This document shows positions 52,358-60,130 of a DNA stretch of 64,000 bases, piece after piece. The notes beneath the pieces were generated by a model that saw only the letters and a program-made list of their open reading frames with translations, did no database searches and had not been told where the DNA came from. The stretch lies in NCBI GenBank assembly GCA_900767675.1, contig CAAFZX010000043.1, positions 62,001 through 126,000 of the forward strand, in the 5' to 3' direction. The position numbers and the translations under genes are program-made. This stretch comes from an uncultured Collinsella sp. (GTDB lineage: Bacteria; Actinomycetota; Coriobacteriia; Coriobacteriales; Coriobacteriaceae). Position 1 is the first letter of the stretch. Each line of letters opens with the position of its first letter.

Positions 52358-52440
52358 TGAACGGTAGTTGTTCGCGCTCGCATTTCCTGCGGGTTTGTAA
52401 AAAACGCCTTTATGATATAAAAAAAGAAACATATAACAGC
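52358..52440 (+). promoter_or_regulatory. pflB upstream region with GTGAACGGT box
   Basis: GTGAACGGTA (52358-52367) leads into GTTGTTCG; the TGAAC-7-GTTC form is the same as at lacA. An AT-rich stretch with TATGATATAAA (near 52411) is the likely promoter. About 200 bases of leader follow before the ATG, in which I see no other element. Confidence 0.45.
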
Positions 52441-52650
52441 CCAGATGGAGAGGGTCGCTATGTTATCCTTCTCAAACGGGTGAAATCTTGGGTTTTGGGT
52501 TGTAGTTCCAAGGTGGACAAACGTTTTCCCTGCACCAACGTGTGGTGAAGAACGGAAGAAGCCGGTAGTGCAAGCCGAACATTCAAGAATTCAATAAGCA
52601 GCGGTGTGAGAGAGCGCCGCATTACACGTAACTAGGAGCGTGGTTACACA

Positions 52651-54702
52651 ATGCAGGAGGCATGGGAAGGCTTCAAGGAAGGCATCTGGACGGGAGAAGT
52701 TGACGTCCGAGACTTCATCCAGAAGAACTACACCCCCTACGAGGGCGACGAGTCGTTCCTCGCCGGCCCGACCGAGCGTACCAAGGAGCTGTGGGGCGAG
52801 GTTCTCGACCTGCTGCTTAAGGAGCGCGAGCAGGGCGGTGTCCTCGATATGGACACCAAGACCGTTACGGGTATCGTGAGCCACCCCGCTGGCTACATCG
52901 ATAACGCCCACCGCGAGAAGGAGACCATCGTCGGTCTCCAGACTGACAAGCCGCTCAAGCGCGCGCTGCACGTCAACGGTGGCATCCGCATCGCTTGCCA
53001 GGCTGCCAGCCAGCACGGCTATAAGGTCGACGAGAACGTTGTCGAGCGCTACACCTTCGAGCGCAAGACCCACAACGCTGGCGTCTTCGATGTTTACACC
53101 CCCGAGATGCGTGCTTGCCGCTCGGCTCACATCATCACCGGTCTGCCCGATGGCTATGGCCGCGGCCGCATCATCGGCGACTACCGTCGTGTTGCCCTGT
53201 ACGGCGTCGACTACCTGATCAAGGACAAGGAGGCCCAGAAGGCTTCCACCCCGACGGTCATGACCGCCGACAACATCCGCGATCGTGAGGAGCTGCAGGA
53301 GCAGATCCGCGCCCTCGGCGAGCTCAAGATGATGGCCGAGACCTATGGTTTCGACATTTCCAACCCTGCTACCAACACGCAGGAGGCCATCCAGTGGATG
53401 TACTTCGCCTACCTCGCTTCCGTCAAGGAGCAGAACGGCGCCGCTATGTCCATCGGCCGTACCTCCACGTTCATCGACATCTACGCTGAGCGCGACCTTG
53501 CCAACGGTACCTTCACCGAGGAGCAGATCCAGGAGTTCGTGGATCACTTCATCATGAAGCTCCGCATGGTCAAGTTTGCCCGTACCCCCGAGTACCAGGC
53601 CCTGTTTACCGGCGATCCGCAGTGGGTCACCGAGTCCATCGGCGGCATGGGTGTCGACGGCCGTACGCTCGTTACCAAGATGAGCTACCGCTACCTGCAC
53701 ACGCTCGAGAACATGGGCACCAGCCCCGAGCCCAACATGACCGTTCTGTGGTCGACCCGTCTGCCTGAGAACTTCAAGAAGTTCTGCGCCAAGACTTCTG
53801 TTGCCAGCTCCTCGATCCAGTACGAGAACGACGACCTCATGCGCGTCTACCACGGCGACGACTACGGCATTGCCTGCTGCGTGTCCTCCATGCGCATCGG
53901 CAAGGAGATGCAGTTCTTCGGCGCCCGCGCCAACCTGGCCAAGTGCCTGCTGTACGCACTCAACGGCGGTGTTGACGAGGTCTCCAAGAAGCAGGTCGGC
54001 CCCAAGTATCGCGCCGTCGAGGGCGATACGCTCGATTACGACGACGTTGTGGCCAAGTACAACGACATGATGAAGTGGCTCGCTGGCGTGTACGTCAACT
54101 CGCTGAACATCATCCACTACATGCACGACAAGTATTGCTACGAGCGCATCCAGATGGCTCTGCACGACAAGCACGTGCACCGCTGGTTCGCTACGGGCAT
54201 TGCTGGCCTTTCCGTCGTGGCTGACTCCCTGTCCGCCATCAAGTACGCCAAGGTCCACCCCGTCCGCGACGAGAACGGCATCATTGTCGACTTCGAGACC
54301 GAGGGCGAGTTCCCCAAGTACGGTAACGACGACGACCGCGTCGACCAGATCGCTCACGACGTTGTGCACCAGTTCATGGAGTACATCCGCATGAACGACA
54401 CCTACCGCAACTCCGTGCCCACGACCTCGGTTCTGACCATCACCTCCAACGTCGTGTACGGCAAGAAGACCGGTTCTACGCCTGATGGCCGCAAGGCTGG
54501 CCAGCCCTTCGCCCCGGGTGCTAACCCCATGCACAAGCGCGATAGCCACGGCGCCATCGCTTCGCTGTCTTCGGTTTCCAAGCTCCCGTTCCGCGATGCT
54601 CAGGACGGCATCTCCAACACCTTCTCCATCATCCCGGGTGCGCTCGGCAAGGAGGACCAGGTGTTCTTTGGCGATATCGACCTTGATCAGCTGGGCGAGT
54701 AA
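52651..54702 (+). CDS. pflB: Pyruvate formate-lyase core lacking the glycyl-radical domain
   Basis: A 683-residue protein that matches PFL from its N-terminus (WEGFKEGIW) through the active site Cys409-Cys410 in GIACCVSSMRIGKEM (Cys418-419 in E. coli) to SNTFSIIPGALGKEDQV. PFL converts pyruvate and CoA to acetyl-CoA and formate. Full-length PFL continues for about 80 residues to the RVSGYAV radical glycine. Here a TAA stops the protein in the loop before that domain. The missing domain is encoded by the next gene, 85 bp downstream in another frame with its own ribosome site. AGGAG lies about 13 bases before the ATG. Confidence 0.93.
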   Translation: MQEAWEGFKEGIWTGEVDVRDFIQKNYTPYEGDESFLAGPTERTKELWGEVLDLLLKEREQGGVLDMDTKTVTGIVSHPAGYIDNAHREKETIVGLQTDKPLKRALHVNGGIRIACQAASQHGYKVDENVVERYTFERKTHNAGVFDVYTPEMRACRSAHIITGLPDGYGRGRIIGDYRRVALYGVDYLIKDKEAQKASTPTVMTADNIRDREELQEQIRALGELKMMAETYGFDISNPATNTQEAIQWMYFAYLASVKEQNGAAMSIGRTSTFIDIYAERDLANGTFTEEQIQEFVDHFIMKLRMVKFARTPEYQALFTGDPQWVTESIGGMGVDGRTLVTKMSYRYLHTLENMGTSPEPNMTVLWSTRLPENFKKFCAKTSVASSSIQYENDDLMRVYHGDDYGIACCVSSMRIGKEMQFFGARANLAKCLLYALNGGVDEVSKKQVGPKYRAVEGDTLDYDDVVAKYNDMMKWLAGVYVNSLNIIHYMHDKYCYERIQMALHDKHVHRWFATGIAGLSVVADSLSAIKYAKVHPVRDENGIIVDFETEGEFPKYGNDDDRVDQIAHDVVHQFMEYIRMNDTYRNSVPTTSVLTITSNVVYGKKTGSTPDGRKAGQPFAPGANPMHKRDSHGAIASLSSVSKLPFRDAQDGISNTFSIIPGALGKEDQVFFGDIDLDQLGE

Positions 54703-54703
54703 C

Positions 54704-54764
54704 TATTGTTAGTGCTATACTAACAATAACGATTACTGATTAGTGCGCCGGTTTCGGCCGGCGC
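54704..54764 (+). other. Two hairpins between the PFL core and glycyl-radical domain genes
   Basis: TATTGTTAG-7-CTAACAATA (54704-54728) and GCGCCGG-6-CCGGCGC (54745-54764). The first encloses TATACT, a possible -10. Neither has a strong T run. They could protect or separately start the downstream message. Confidence 0.6.
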
Positions 54765-54787
54765 CTATCGATCGAAGGAGACACATT

Positions 54788-55039
54788 ATGAAGGTTTCTG
54801 AAGTTTCCGAGACTCAGGCCGATAACCTGGTCCACATGCTCGACGCTTACGCCGAGAAGGGTGGCCACCACCTGAACATCAACGTCTTCAACCGTGAGAC
54901 GCTGCTCGACGCTCAGGCTCACCCCGAGAAGTACCCGCAGCTGACCATTCGCGTTTCCGGCTACGCCGTGAACTTCCACACGCTCACCAAGGAGCAGCAG
55001 GACGAGGTCATTTCGCGTACCTTCCACAACAAGTTCTAA
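54788..55039 (+). CDS. Stand-alone glycyl-radical domain of pyruvate formate-lyase
   Basis: An 83-residue protein equal to the C-terminal domain of PFL: GGHHLNINVFNRETLLDA, EKYPQLTIRVSGYAV with the radical Gly58, and LTKEQQDEVISRTFH. It resembles E. coli YfiD/GrcA, which rescues cleaved PFL, but here the adjacent PFL has no such domain of its own, so the two polypeptides must assemble. GAAGGAG before the ATG is strong, so it may be made in excess. PflA, which installs the radical, is encoded 1.5 kb downstream. Confidence 0.95.
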   Translation: MKVSEVSETQADNLVHMLDAYAEKGGHHLNINVFNRETLLDAQAHPEKYPQLTIRVSGYAVNFHTLTKEQQDEVISRTFHNKF

Positions 55040-55062
55040 AGGGGTTTAACTCCCGCAGGATC

Positions 55063-55191
55063 GCCGGGGCTGTTTGGGCTACCTCCCAAAACGTCCTCGG
55101 ACATGCAAGAAGCCCTCGCTGCGCACTTCGTGCGGCGAGGGCTTCTTACGTCCTGCGGAATATTTTGGGAGGTAGCCCAAACAGCCCCGGC
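55063..55191. repeat. Long nested hairpin element 2 (29-bp perfect outer stem)
   Basis: Outer arms 55063-55091 and 55163-55191 are exact complements. Inside, AAGAAGCCCTCGC (55107-55119) pairs with GCGAGGGCTTCTT, capped by CGCAC-TTC-GTGCG. Internal-loop words CGTCCTCG..CATG and CTGCGGAAT and the AAAA/TTTT stem ends are shared with element 1 at 38131, while all stems differ. It may also end the pfl transcript. Confidence 0.92.
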
Positions 55192-55471
55192 GGGGTCCTG
55201 TGTAGTTACCCTTTAGGCGGAACTCTCCTAATGGGTTGAGCGTTCTGGATTCTTGCTTGCTACCGTTTATCGCGTATAGCTACCGTTTGCGGAATAAGTA
55301 ACACTCCTTAATAAACCGTGTAGAATCTCAGATAAGCACGGAGTTTTCCAGGGAGACGCTGTCCTTTGTTGTGTGCAAGGGGCGGCGTCTCTTTGGCGCT
55401 TGGAGGCCGTTCTGCAGCAGGACGGCGGACGTGCGTCACATATTCAAAAGCCAACGTCGAGATGGGTTGTG
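55192..55471. other. Upstream region of degV
   Basis: GCTACCGTTT occurs twice, 20 bp apart (55259 and 55279). TAGAAT near 55321 could be a -10. Nothing else is recognised. Confidence 0.4.
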
Positions 55472-56332
55472 ATGATAATGGGCAAGTACGTAATCGTGGT
55501 TGAGTCTGGTTCGGATGTAACGCCGGAGCTCTGCGAGCGCTATGGCATCGTGCGCGTGCCCATGCATGTCACGATTGGTGACGAGACCGTCGAAGACGGA
55601 TCGATCGACCCGCTTGAGATTTACTCGCGCTGCAACGAGTTTGGTGTGATGCCCAAGACCAGCGGTTGCTCGCCGGCGGATTTTGCGCATGTGTACGACC
55701 GCATCCACGCCGAGCGGCCCGATGCGACCATTTTGCATCTTGCGTATTCCGAGGTTACGACCTGCTCGCATCAGTCGTCGAAGATTGCGGCAAAGGGCCG
55801 CGATTACGTCTTCTCCATGGATACGCGCTTTGTGTCGGTGGGCCAGTCGCTTGTCGCCGTTGAGACCGCCAAGTATATCGAAGCCCATCCGGATGCCACC
55901 GTCGACGAGATTTTCGCCTTTACCAATTCGGTGATGGACCGCGTGCTGCTGGGCTTTGTTCCTACGGACCTTGCCTTCCTTAAGGCGGGTGGTCGCTTGT
56001 CCAACGTCGCGTTTCTTGGCGCCCATCTGCTCAAGATTAAGCCCTGCATTGAGGTAACGGGTGGCAAATTCGTGGCGACCAAGAAGCTCCGCGGCTCTAT
56101 GCTCAAGTGCGCCCGCGCCTTTATCGATCACATGGTTGAGAAGGGCGAGATCGACTATTCGCACATTGGCTTGGCGTATTCGGTGGGCCTTTCCGAGGAG
56201 CTGCGCGACGATATGGAAGTCTATGCGCATGATCTGGGCTTTAAGGACGTTACCTGGACTCAGGTCGGTGGCGTCATCTCGAGCCATTGCGGTCCGACAG
56301 CCTTTGGTGCGGTGCTTACGCTTAAGGCGTAA
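55472..56332 (+). CDS. DegV-family fatty-acid-binding protein
   Basis: A 286-residue two-lobed protein that binds a fatty acid. It opens IVVESGSDVTPELCERYGI, has TSGCSPADF, the lipid-contact TRFVSVGQSL and AGGRLS loop, and ends IISSHCGPTAFGAV. DegV/FakB proteins present fatty acids to FakA kinase; no fakA is here. Three starts lie close together (GTG 55469, ATG 55472, ATG 55478); I chose 55472. Confidence 0.87.
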   Translation: MIMGKYVIVVESGSDVTPELCERYGIVRVPMHVTIGDETVEDGSIDPLEIYSRCNEFGVMPKTSGCSPADFAHVYDRIHAERPDATILHLAYSEVTTCSHQSSKIAAKGRDYVFSMDTRFVSVGQSLVAVETAKYIEAHPDATVDEIFAFTNSVMDRVLLGFVPTDLAFLKAGGRLSNVAFLGAHLLKIKPCIEVTGGKFVATKKLRGSMLKCARAFIDHMVEKGEIDYSHIGLAYSVGLSEELRDDMEVYAHDLGFKDVTWTQVGGVISSHCGPTAFGAVLTLKA

Positions 56333-56362
56333 GGGCTGGCGTAATCGATATCAATTGCCACG

Positions 56363-56399
56363 GCGGCGGGCGGGTTGCGATAACCTTCCCGCCGCTTTT
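56363..56399 (+). terminator. Terminator of degV
   Basis: GCGGCGGG and CCCGCCGC stem followed by TTTTG. Confidence 0.7.
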
Positions 56400-56508
56400 G
56401 CGTGCGGTCAAATAGGGCAATCCAATTGAATGCTAAACCGTTTCAGCATCATGCGTATGGGCTAGAATGGCTCTGGCATGTATGTAGCTAAAACCAAAGA
56501 GAGGCAAG

Positions 56509-57336
56509 GTGGCGGGAATGGCTGAGATGACGCTTGAGGGTGTGGACGCTCGCCCCGAGGACTCTGCGTTTACCCTGGGCCGCGTACATTCGATTGAAAC
56601 GATGGGAACGGTCGACGGACCCGGCATCCGCTTTGTGGTGTTTGTTCAGGGCTGCCCCATGCGTTGTGCGTATTGCCACAACCCCGATACCTGGTCGGTT
56701 AACGGCGGCACCATGGTGACCGTCGAGCATCTGATGGACGAGTTCCAGAGCAACCATGAGTTCTACCGTAGCGGCGGCATTACCGTTTCGGGCGGCGAAC
56801 CGCTCCTGCAGCCCGAGTTTTTGGCCGACCTGTTCCGTGCAATGCACAACAACCCCGATGGCCGCGTACACACCTGCCTAGACAGCTGTGGCTATGCATT
56901 TGATCCCAAGCATCCGGAGAAGTTCGATGCTGTTCTCAACGAGACCGATATGGTGCTGCTCGACATCAAGCATGTCGATCCGGTTGAGCATAAAAAGCTG
57001 ACCGGTTGCGATCCTGCGCGCATCCTGGCGTTTGGCGATGAGCTTGCCCATCGCAAGATTAAGGTTGTTATTCGCCACGTGGTGGTGCCGGGTATCACCG
57101 ACACGGCGGAGGAATGCGAGAAGCTCGGTCGCCTGATCGCTCCATGGCACAACGTGGTGGGCCTGGAAATGCTGCCGTATCACACGATGGGTGTCGTCAA
57201 GTACGAGCAACTGGGTATTCCCTATAAGCTCGAGGGCGTGCCTCAGATGGATACCGCGCGCATGCCCGAGCTGCGCAACGCCGTCATGACGGGCATGAAA
57301 AAGCGCCGCGCGGAGCTCAAAAACGCCATCGGCTAG
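56509..57336 (+). CDS. pflA: Pyruvate formate-lyase activating enzyme
   Basis: A 275-residue radical SAM enzyme that makes the glycyl radical on PFL. The cluster motif CPMRCAYC gives Cys49, Cys53, Cys56, followed by HNPDTW; GGITVSGGEPLLQP and LDSCGYA are further family marks. Its N-terminus is about 20 residues longer than E. coli PflA. It starts at GTG 56509, or at ATG 56518 three codons on. In this cell its target is the separate 83-residue glycyl-radical protein. Confidence 0.93.
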   Translation: MAGMAEMTLEGVDARPEDSAFTLGRVHSIETMGTVDGPGIRFVVFVQGCPMRCAYCHNPDTWSVNGGTMVTVEHLMDEFQSNHEFYRSGGITVSGGEPLLQPEFLADLFRAMHNNPDGRVHTCLDSCGYAFDPKHPEKFDAVLNETDMVLLDIKHVDPVEHKKLTGCDPARILAFGDELAHRKIKVVIRHVVVPGITDTAEECEKLGRLIAPWHNVVGLEMLPYHTMGVVKYEQLGIPYKLEGVPQMDTARMPELRNAVMTGMKKRRAELKNAIG

Positions 57337-57461
57337 CGTGCCATTTTGCCCCTTTATGATTCCTGAGCTGTACTGGCCTAACGGCTTGGTGCTGACACGG
57401 TTGAGCCAAAATGCTGGTACCATACCGTGGATAAGCAGTTTTCACAGGTTTGGGGGATGGT

Positions 57462-58199
57462 ATGCCTACCATCGCGATTATCGGTGCGCTCGAAAAAGAG
57501 GTTGCGCAGATTAAAGAAGAACTGAACGGCGCTCGTGTGTCGCAAGAGGCGGGCTTGACCGTTGTAAGCGGCGAGCTTGACGGTTTGTCTGTGGTCGCCA
57601 CGACCGCTGGCATGGGTACCGTGAACGCTGCCGCCGCAACGCAGCATCTCATCAGCAAATATGCTCCGCAGGCCGTTGTGTTTTCGGGCATTGCGGGTGG
57701 TCTGAACCCCAGGCTCCATATTAATGACGTGGTTATAGGCAAGTGCCTGCGCTATCTCGATACCGACACGGCGCTCATCGCCGAGTCGGCGCCGGGACTT
57801 GAAGAATTTGTCTCGGCTCCGGCTCTGGTTGATATTGCAACTGCTGTGCTTGTCGAGCACGGGTTTGTGGACGCATCGTTGGATGTGGCGGCTGCGGAGA
57901 AGGACCCCAAGCAGTTCCTGGTTGGCACTATCGCTACAGGCGACCGCTTTGTAACGGGCGACGCCATGCGCACCGCCGCCATCGAGGCGACGCATGCCGA
58001 TTGCGTTGAGATGGAAGGTGCTGCGATTGCCCATATTGCAGCCAAGAACGGTGTCGATTGTCTGGTGCTGCGTGCTATCAGCGATAATTGTGACGAGGCA
58101 TATGACGCGTTTTGCGAGCGAGAGTTCGATTTGGACGAGTACGCCCGCACCGCGAGCGGCATGACGCTCGATATCGTCCGCCGCATCGCCGCTGTGTAA
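57462..58199 (+). CDS. mtnN: 5'-methylthioadenosine/S-adenosylhomocysteine nucleosidase
   Basis: A 245-residue nucleosidase that splits MTA, SAH and, in radical SAM bacteria, 5'-deoxyadenosine. It starts MPTIAIIGALEKEVAQI, has GMGTVNAAAATQHLI, FSGIAGGLNP, CVEMEGAAIAHIA with the catalytic Glu, and LRAISDN with the catalytic Asp. The ATG at 57462 is four codons inside the open frame and fits homologues. Its place after pflA is apt because PflA releases 5'-deoxyadenosine. Confidence 0.92.
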   Translation: MPTIAIIGALEKEVAQIKEELNGARVSQEAGLTVVSGELDGLSVVATTAGMGTVNAAAATQHLISKYAPQAVVFSGIAGGLNPRLHINDVVIGKCLRYLDTDTALIAESAPGLEEFVSAPALVDIATAVLVEHGFVDASLDVAAAEKDPKQFLVGTIATGDRFVTGDAMRTAAIEATHADCVEMEGAAIAHIAAKNGVDCLVLRAISDNCDEAYDAFCEREFDLDEYARTASGMTLDIVRRIAAV

Positions 58200-58241
58200 G
58201 CGTGCATCTCTATTGTAAGAACCTACGACCAAGGAGTATCC

Positions 58242-58832
58242 ATGGCCGATTCCATTAACTACCAGCTTGCCAAGTTTGTTGCCAGCTACGGCAAGGTTTC
58301 GCAGATTCCCGAGTCCACCTGTCCCGAGGTGAGCTTTGTGGGCCGCTCCAATGTGGGCAAGTCGTCCATCATGAACAAGCTCTTTGGCCGCAAGAACCTG
58401 GTTAAGGTTTCGAGCACGCCGGGCAAGACGAGCAACATCAATTTCTTCGAGGCCGACGACGTGCACTTTGTGGACCTGCCGGGCTATGGTTTCGCCCGCC
58501 GTTCCAAGGCCGAGCGAGATCGTTGGGCCGAGCTCATCGGCGACTTCTTCGACTCCGAACGCAGCTTTAACCTGGTCGTGTCGCTGGTGGATATTCGCCA
58601 TGACCCGAGCAAGCTCGACCATGACATGATCGACTACCTGCAGGGCAACGAGTTCAACTTTATCGTCTGCCTCACTAAGGCCGACAAACTCAGCCGCACC
58701 CAGCAGGCCCGCCAGGCAGCAGCCATCAAAAAGCAGCTCAACGTTCCGGCCGAAAACGTGATCGTCACAAGCTCCCAGACCGGTACCGGCATCGACGAAC
58801 TCAAGCGCCGCATCGCCGAGGCCTGTCTCTAA
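58242..58832 (+). CDS. engB: Ribosome biogenesis GTPase EngB/YsxC
   Basis: A 196-residue GTPase needed for assembly of the large ribosomal subunit. G1 GRSNVGKSS, G2 TPGKTSNINFF, G3 DLPGYGFA, G4 TKADK and G5 VTSSQTGTGIDEL are all present. AAGGAG precedes the ATG. Confidence 0.95.
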   Translation: MADSINYQLAKFVASYGKVSQIPESTCPEVSFVGRSNVGKSSIMNKLFGRKNLVKVSSTPGKTSNINFFEADDVHFVDLPGYGFARRSKAERDRWAELIGDFFDSERSFNLVVSLVDIRHDPSKLDHDMIDYLQGNEFNFIVCLTKADKLSRTQQARQAAAIKKQLNVPAENVIVTSSQTGTGIDELKRRIAEACL

Positions 58833-58915
58833 TCGAGCTACAACCCCTCAAAAGCGCTCATCTATATCACCTCAGTGATAGTTTTTTAGGAGACCTAGGT
58901 ATTCAATATGCGCTT

Positions 58916-59098
58916 ATGAGTGAGCGCGCGTTCTCGGCGATCAGGTTCCGCGATTGGAAGCAGGCCTCGGGAGCTGAGTTTTATCCCAAACGATTTGAGC
59001 GAGAACAGAACGCTCGACGCAAGTACCTGGATACGGTAAACGGATTTGACACCGAGGGTGTCGACATTAGGGATTTGATGGCAGGGAGGGTTGATTAA
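58916..59098 (+). CDS. Small hypothetical protein paired with an HTH gene
   Basis: A 60-residue charged protein (MSERAFSAIRFRDWKQASGA..., ending DIRDLMAGRVD) that I do not recognise. Its stop is one base before the next gene's ATG, so the two are coupled. TTAGGAGA (58886-58893) is 22 bases from this ATG but well placed for an ATG at 58908, which would give only MRL before a TGA overlapping the start here. Small-gene plus HTH-gene operons are often toxin-antitoxin systems; that is a guess. Confidence 0.5.
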   Translation: MSERAFSAIRFRDWKQASGAEFYPKRFEREQNARRKYLDTVNGFDTEGVDIRDLMAGRVD

Positions 59099-59099
59099 A

Positions 59100-59798
59100 A
59101 TGATCCAAGAGTTAACGGATTGTGGGCCGAGTAGGACATATCCCGTCTACTACCTCGAGGACGCAATGAACAACCTCGGCGACTGCTTTGACTATGCCGT
59201 AAACGACTATGGAGCAGAAGGATCAGAAGTCGCTGAGCTCTTTTGTTTGAGCGGCGTGGCCCGTGAGTTTGAACGTGGAAACGCATGGGTCGTATCGGGA
59301 AAATCGGGCGTTGAGTTATTCGCACTCATTGCCGAAAGGTCTGGTTACCAAGCGGGGTCGATGCCAGATCGTTCCTATCGATTTGAGAAGACACCGGAAT
59401 ACTGGACGGGCTGGATATTGGCGTATCTACAGTGGCGTCTAGGAGAGCCTTTTGAAAACCTGCTGCATGTTGTTCCGTTTGATGTGCTGTGCGGCCTGTA
59501 CTACCCCTGGCACGAAGCCTCGGAGGAACGCGTGGCGCGTCTTGTATGCGATATGGCGAAGAAAATACCTCGTCAAACCAAGTTGGCGCTGGCAAGAAAG
59601 AGGATCAAGAAAACCCAACAAGACCTGGCATACGAATCGGGCGTATCACTCCGCTCAATCCAAATGTACGAACAGCGCCAGAGAAACATCAATGAAGCCT
59701 CGGTAACAACCGTAAGGGATATGGCAAAAGTCCTACACTGCAACATCGAAGACCTCCTAGAGCCAGTCTTCGAATACAAAGAAATCAGCGCTGCGTAA
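59100..59798 (+). CDS. Helix-turn-helix protein with unknown N-terminal domain
   Basis: A 232-residue protein. The N-terminal 150 residues are acidic and contain YLEDAMNNLGDCFDYAVND, FERGNAWVVSGKSGVEL and WTGWILAYLQW. The C-terminus (about 165-225) is a Cro/C1-type helix-turn-helix: TQQDLAYESGVSLRSIQMYE and later MAKVLHCNIEDLLEP. GGGAGG ten bases before the ATG sets the start. The fusion of a protein-binding domain to an HTH suits an antitoxin or phage-type regulator. Confidence 0.75.
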   Translation: MIQELTDCGPSRTYPVYYLEDAMNNLGDCFDYAVNDYGAEGSEVAELFCLSGVAREFERGNAWVVSGKSGVELFALIAERSGYQAGSMPDRSYRFEKTPEYWTGWILAYLQWRLGEPFENLLHVVPFDVLCGLYYPWHEASEERVARLVCDMAKKIPRQTKLALARKRIKKTQQDLAYESGVSLRSIQMYEQRQRNINEASVTTVRDMAKVLHCNIEDLLEPVFEYKEISAA

Positions 59799-59947
59799 AA
59801 CGGGCATATTGCCAAGGCCCATTACAAGAAAGTGCTCCATGCCAGCAAAAGCCCCCACCAATAAAAGCGGCTTAAAGGGCCGAAATCGTATGAATGGCAT
59901 TGCGACTTCCAAATGGGCTGACTGCTGCTTGAAAAGCTATAGAAATA

Positions 59948-59967
59948 GGGGCCGGCTTAACGGCCCC
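59948..59967 (-). terminator. Likely terminator of the secreted-protein operon
   Basis: GGGGCCG-6-CGGCCCC stem; TATTTCTATAG follows on the minus strand. No gene is seen between 59799 and 60001. Confidence 0.55.
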
Positions 59968-60001
59968 AAGCATCGCATAAATGGTATTTACGTTGTATCA
60001 A

Positions 60002-60106
60002 CTATTTCTTGTTTTTAAACCATTTGCAGATACGCCAAATAACCACTCCGATGAGAATCCAAACGAGAGCGATTGTAATGTCTGAGTGTGCAGGAATAGG
60101 GGTCAT
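60002..60106 (-). CDS. 34-residue single-pass membrane peptide
   Basis: Reads MTPIPAHSDITIALVWILIG then VVIWRICKWFKNKK and a TAG stop. A hydrophobic helix (about 10-25) is followed by a basic tail, so it should sit in the membrane with the C-terminus inside. TTGAGGAAG lies just before the ATG. It begins 25 bp after the stop of the secreted-protein gene on the same strand. An immunity or export-helper role would fit, but only by analogy. Confidence 0.6.
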   Translation of the reverse strand: MTPIPAHSDITIALVWILIGVVIWRICKWFKNKK

Positions 60107-60130
60107 CGAACTTCCTCAATTGATGTGAGT

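Noticed and set aside
52591..54549. A 652-codon frame opposite the PFL core
   Set aside because: Mirror frame of pflB; no domain or start signal.
54690..54800. The split PFL as a frameshift or sequencing error
   Set aside because: The two parts are 85 bp apart with two hairpins and a strong ribosome site between them. A single-base error could not join them.
59809..60018. A 69-codon frame after the HTH gene
   Set aside because: It is rich in Arg, Lys and Asn, has no ribosome site, and runs over the terminator hairpin of the opposite operon.
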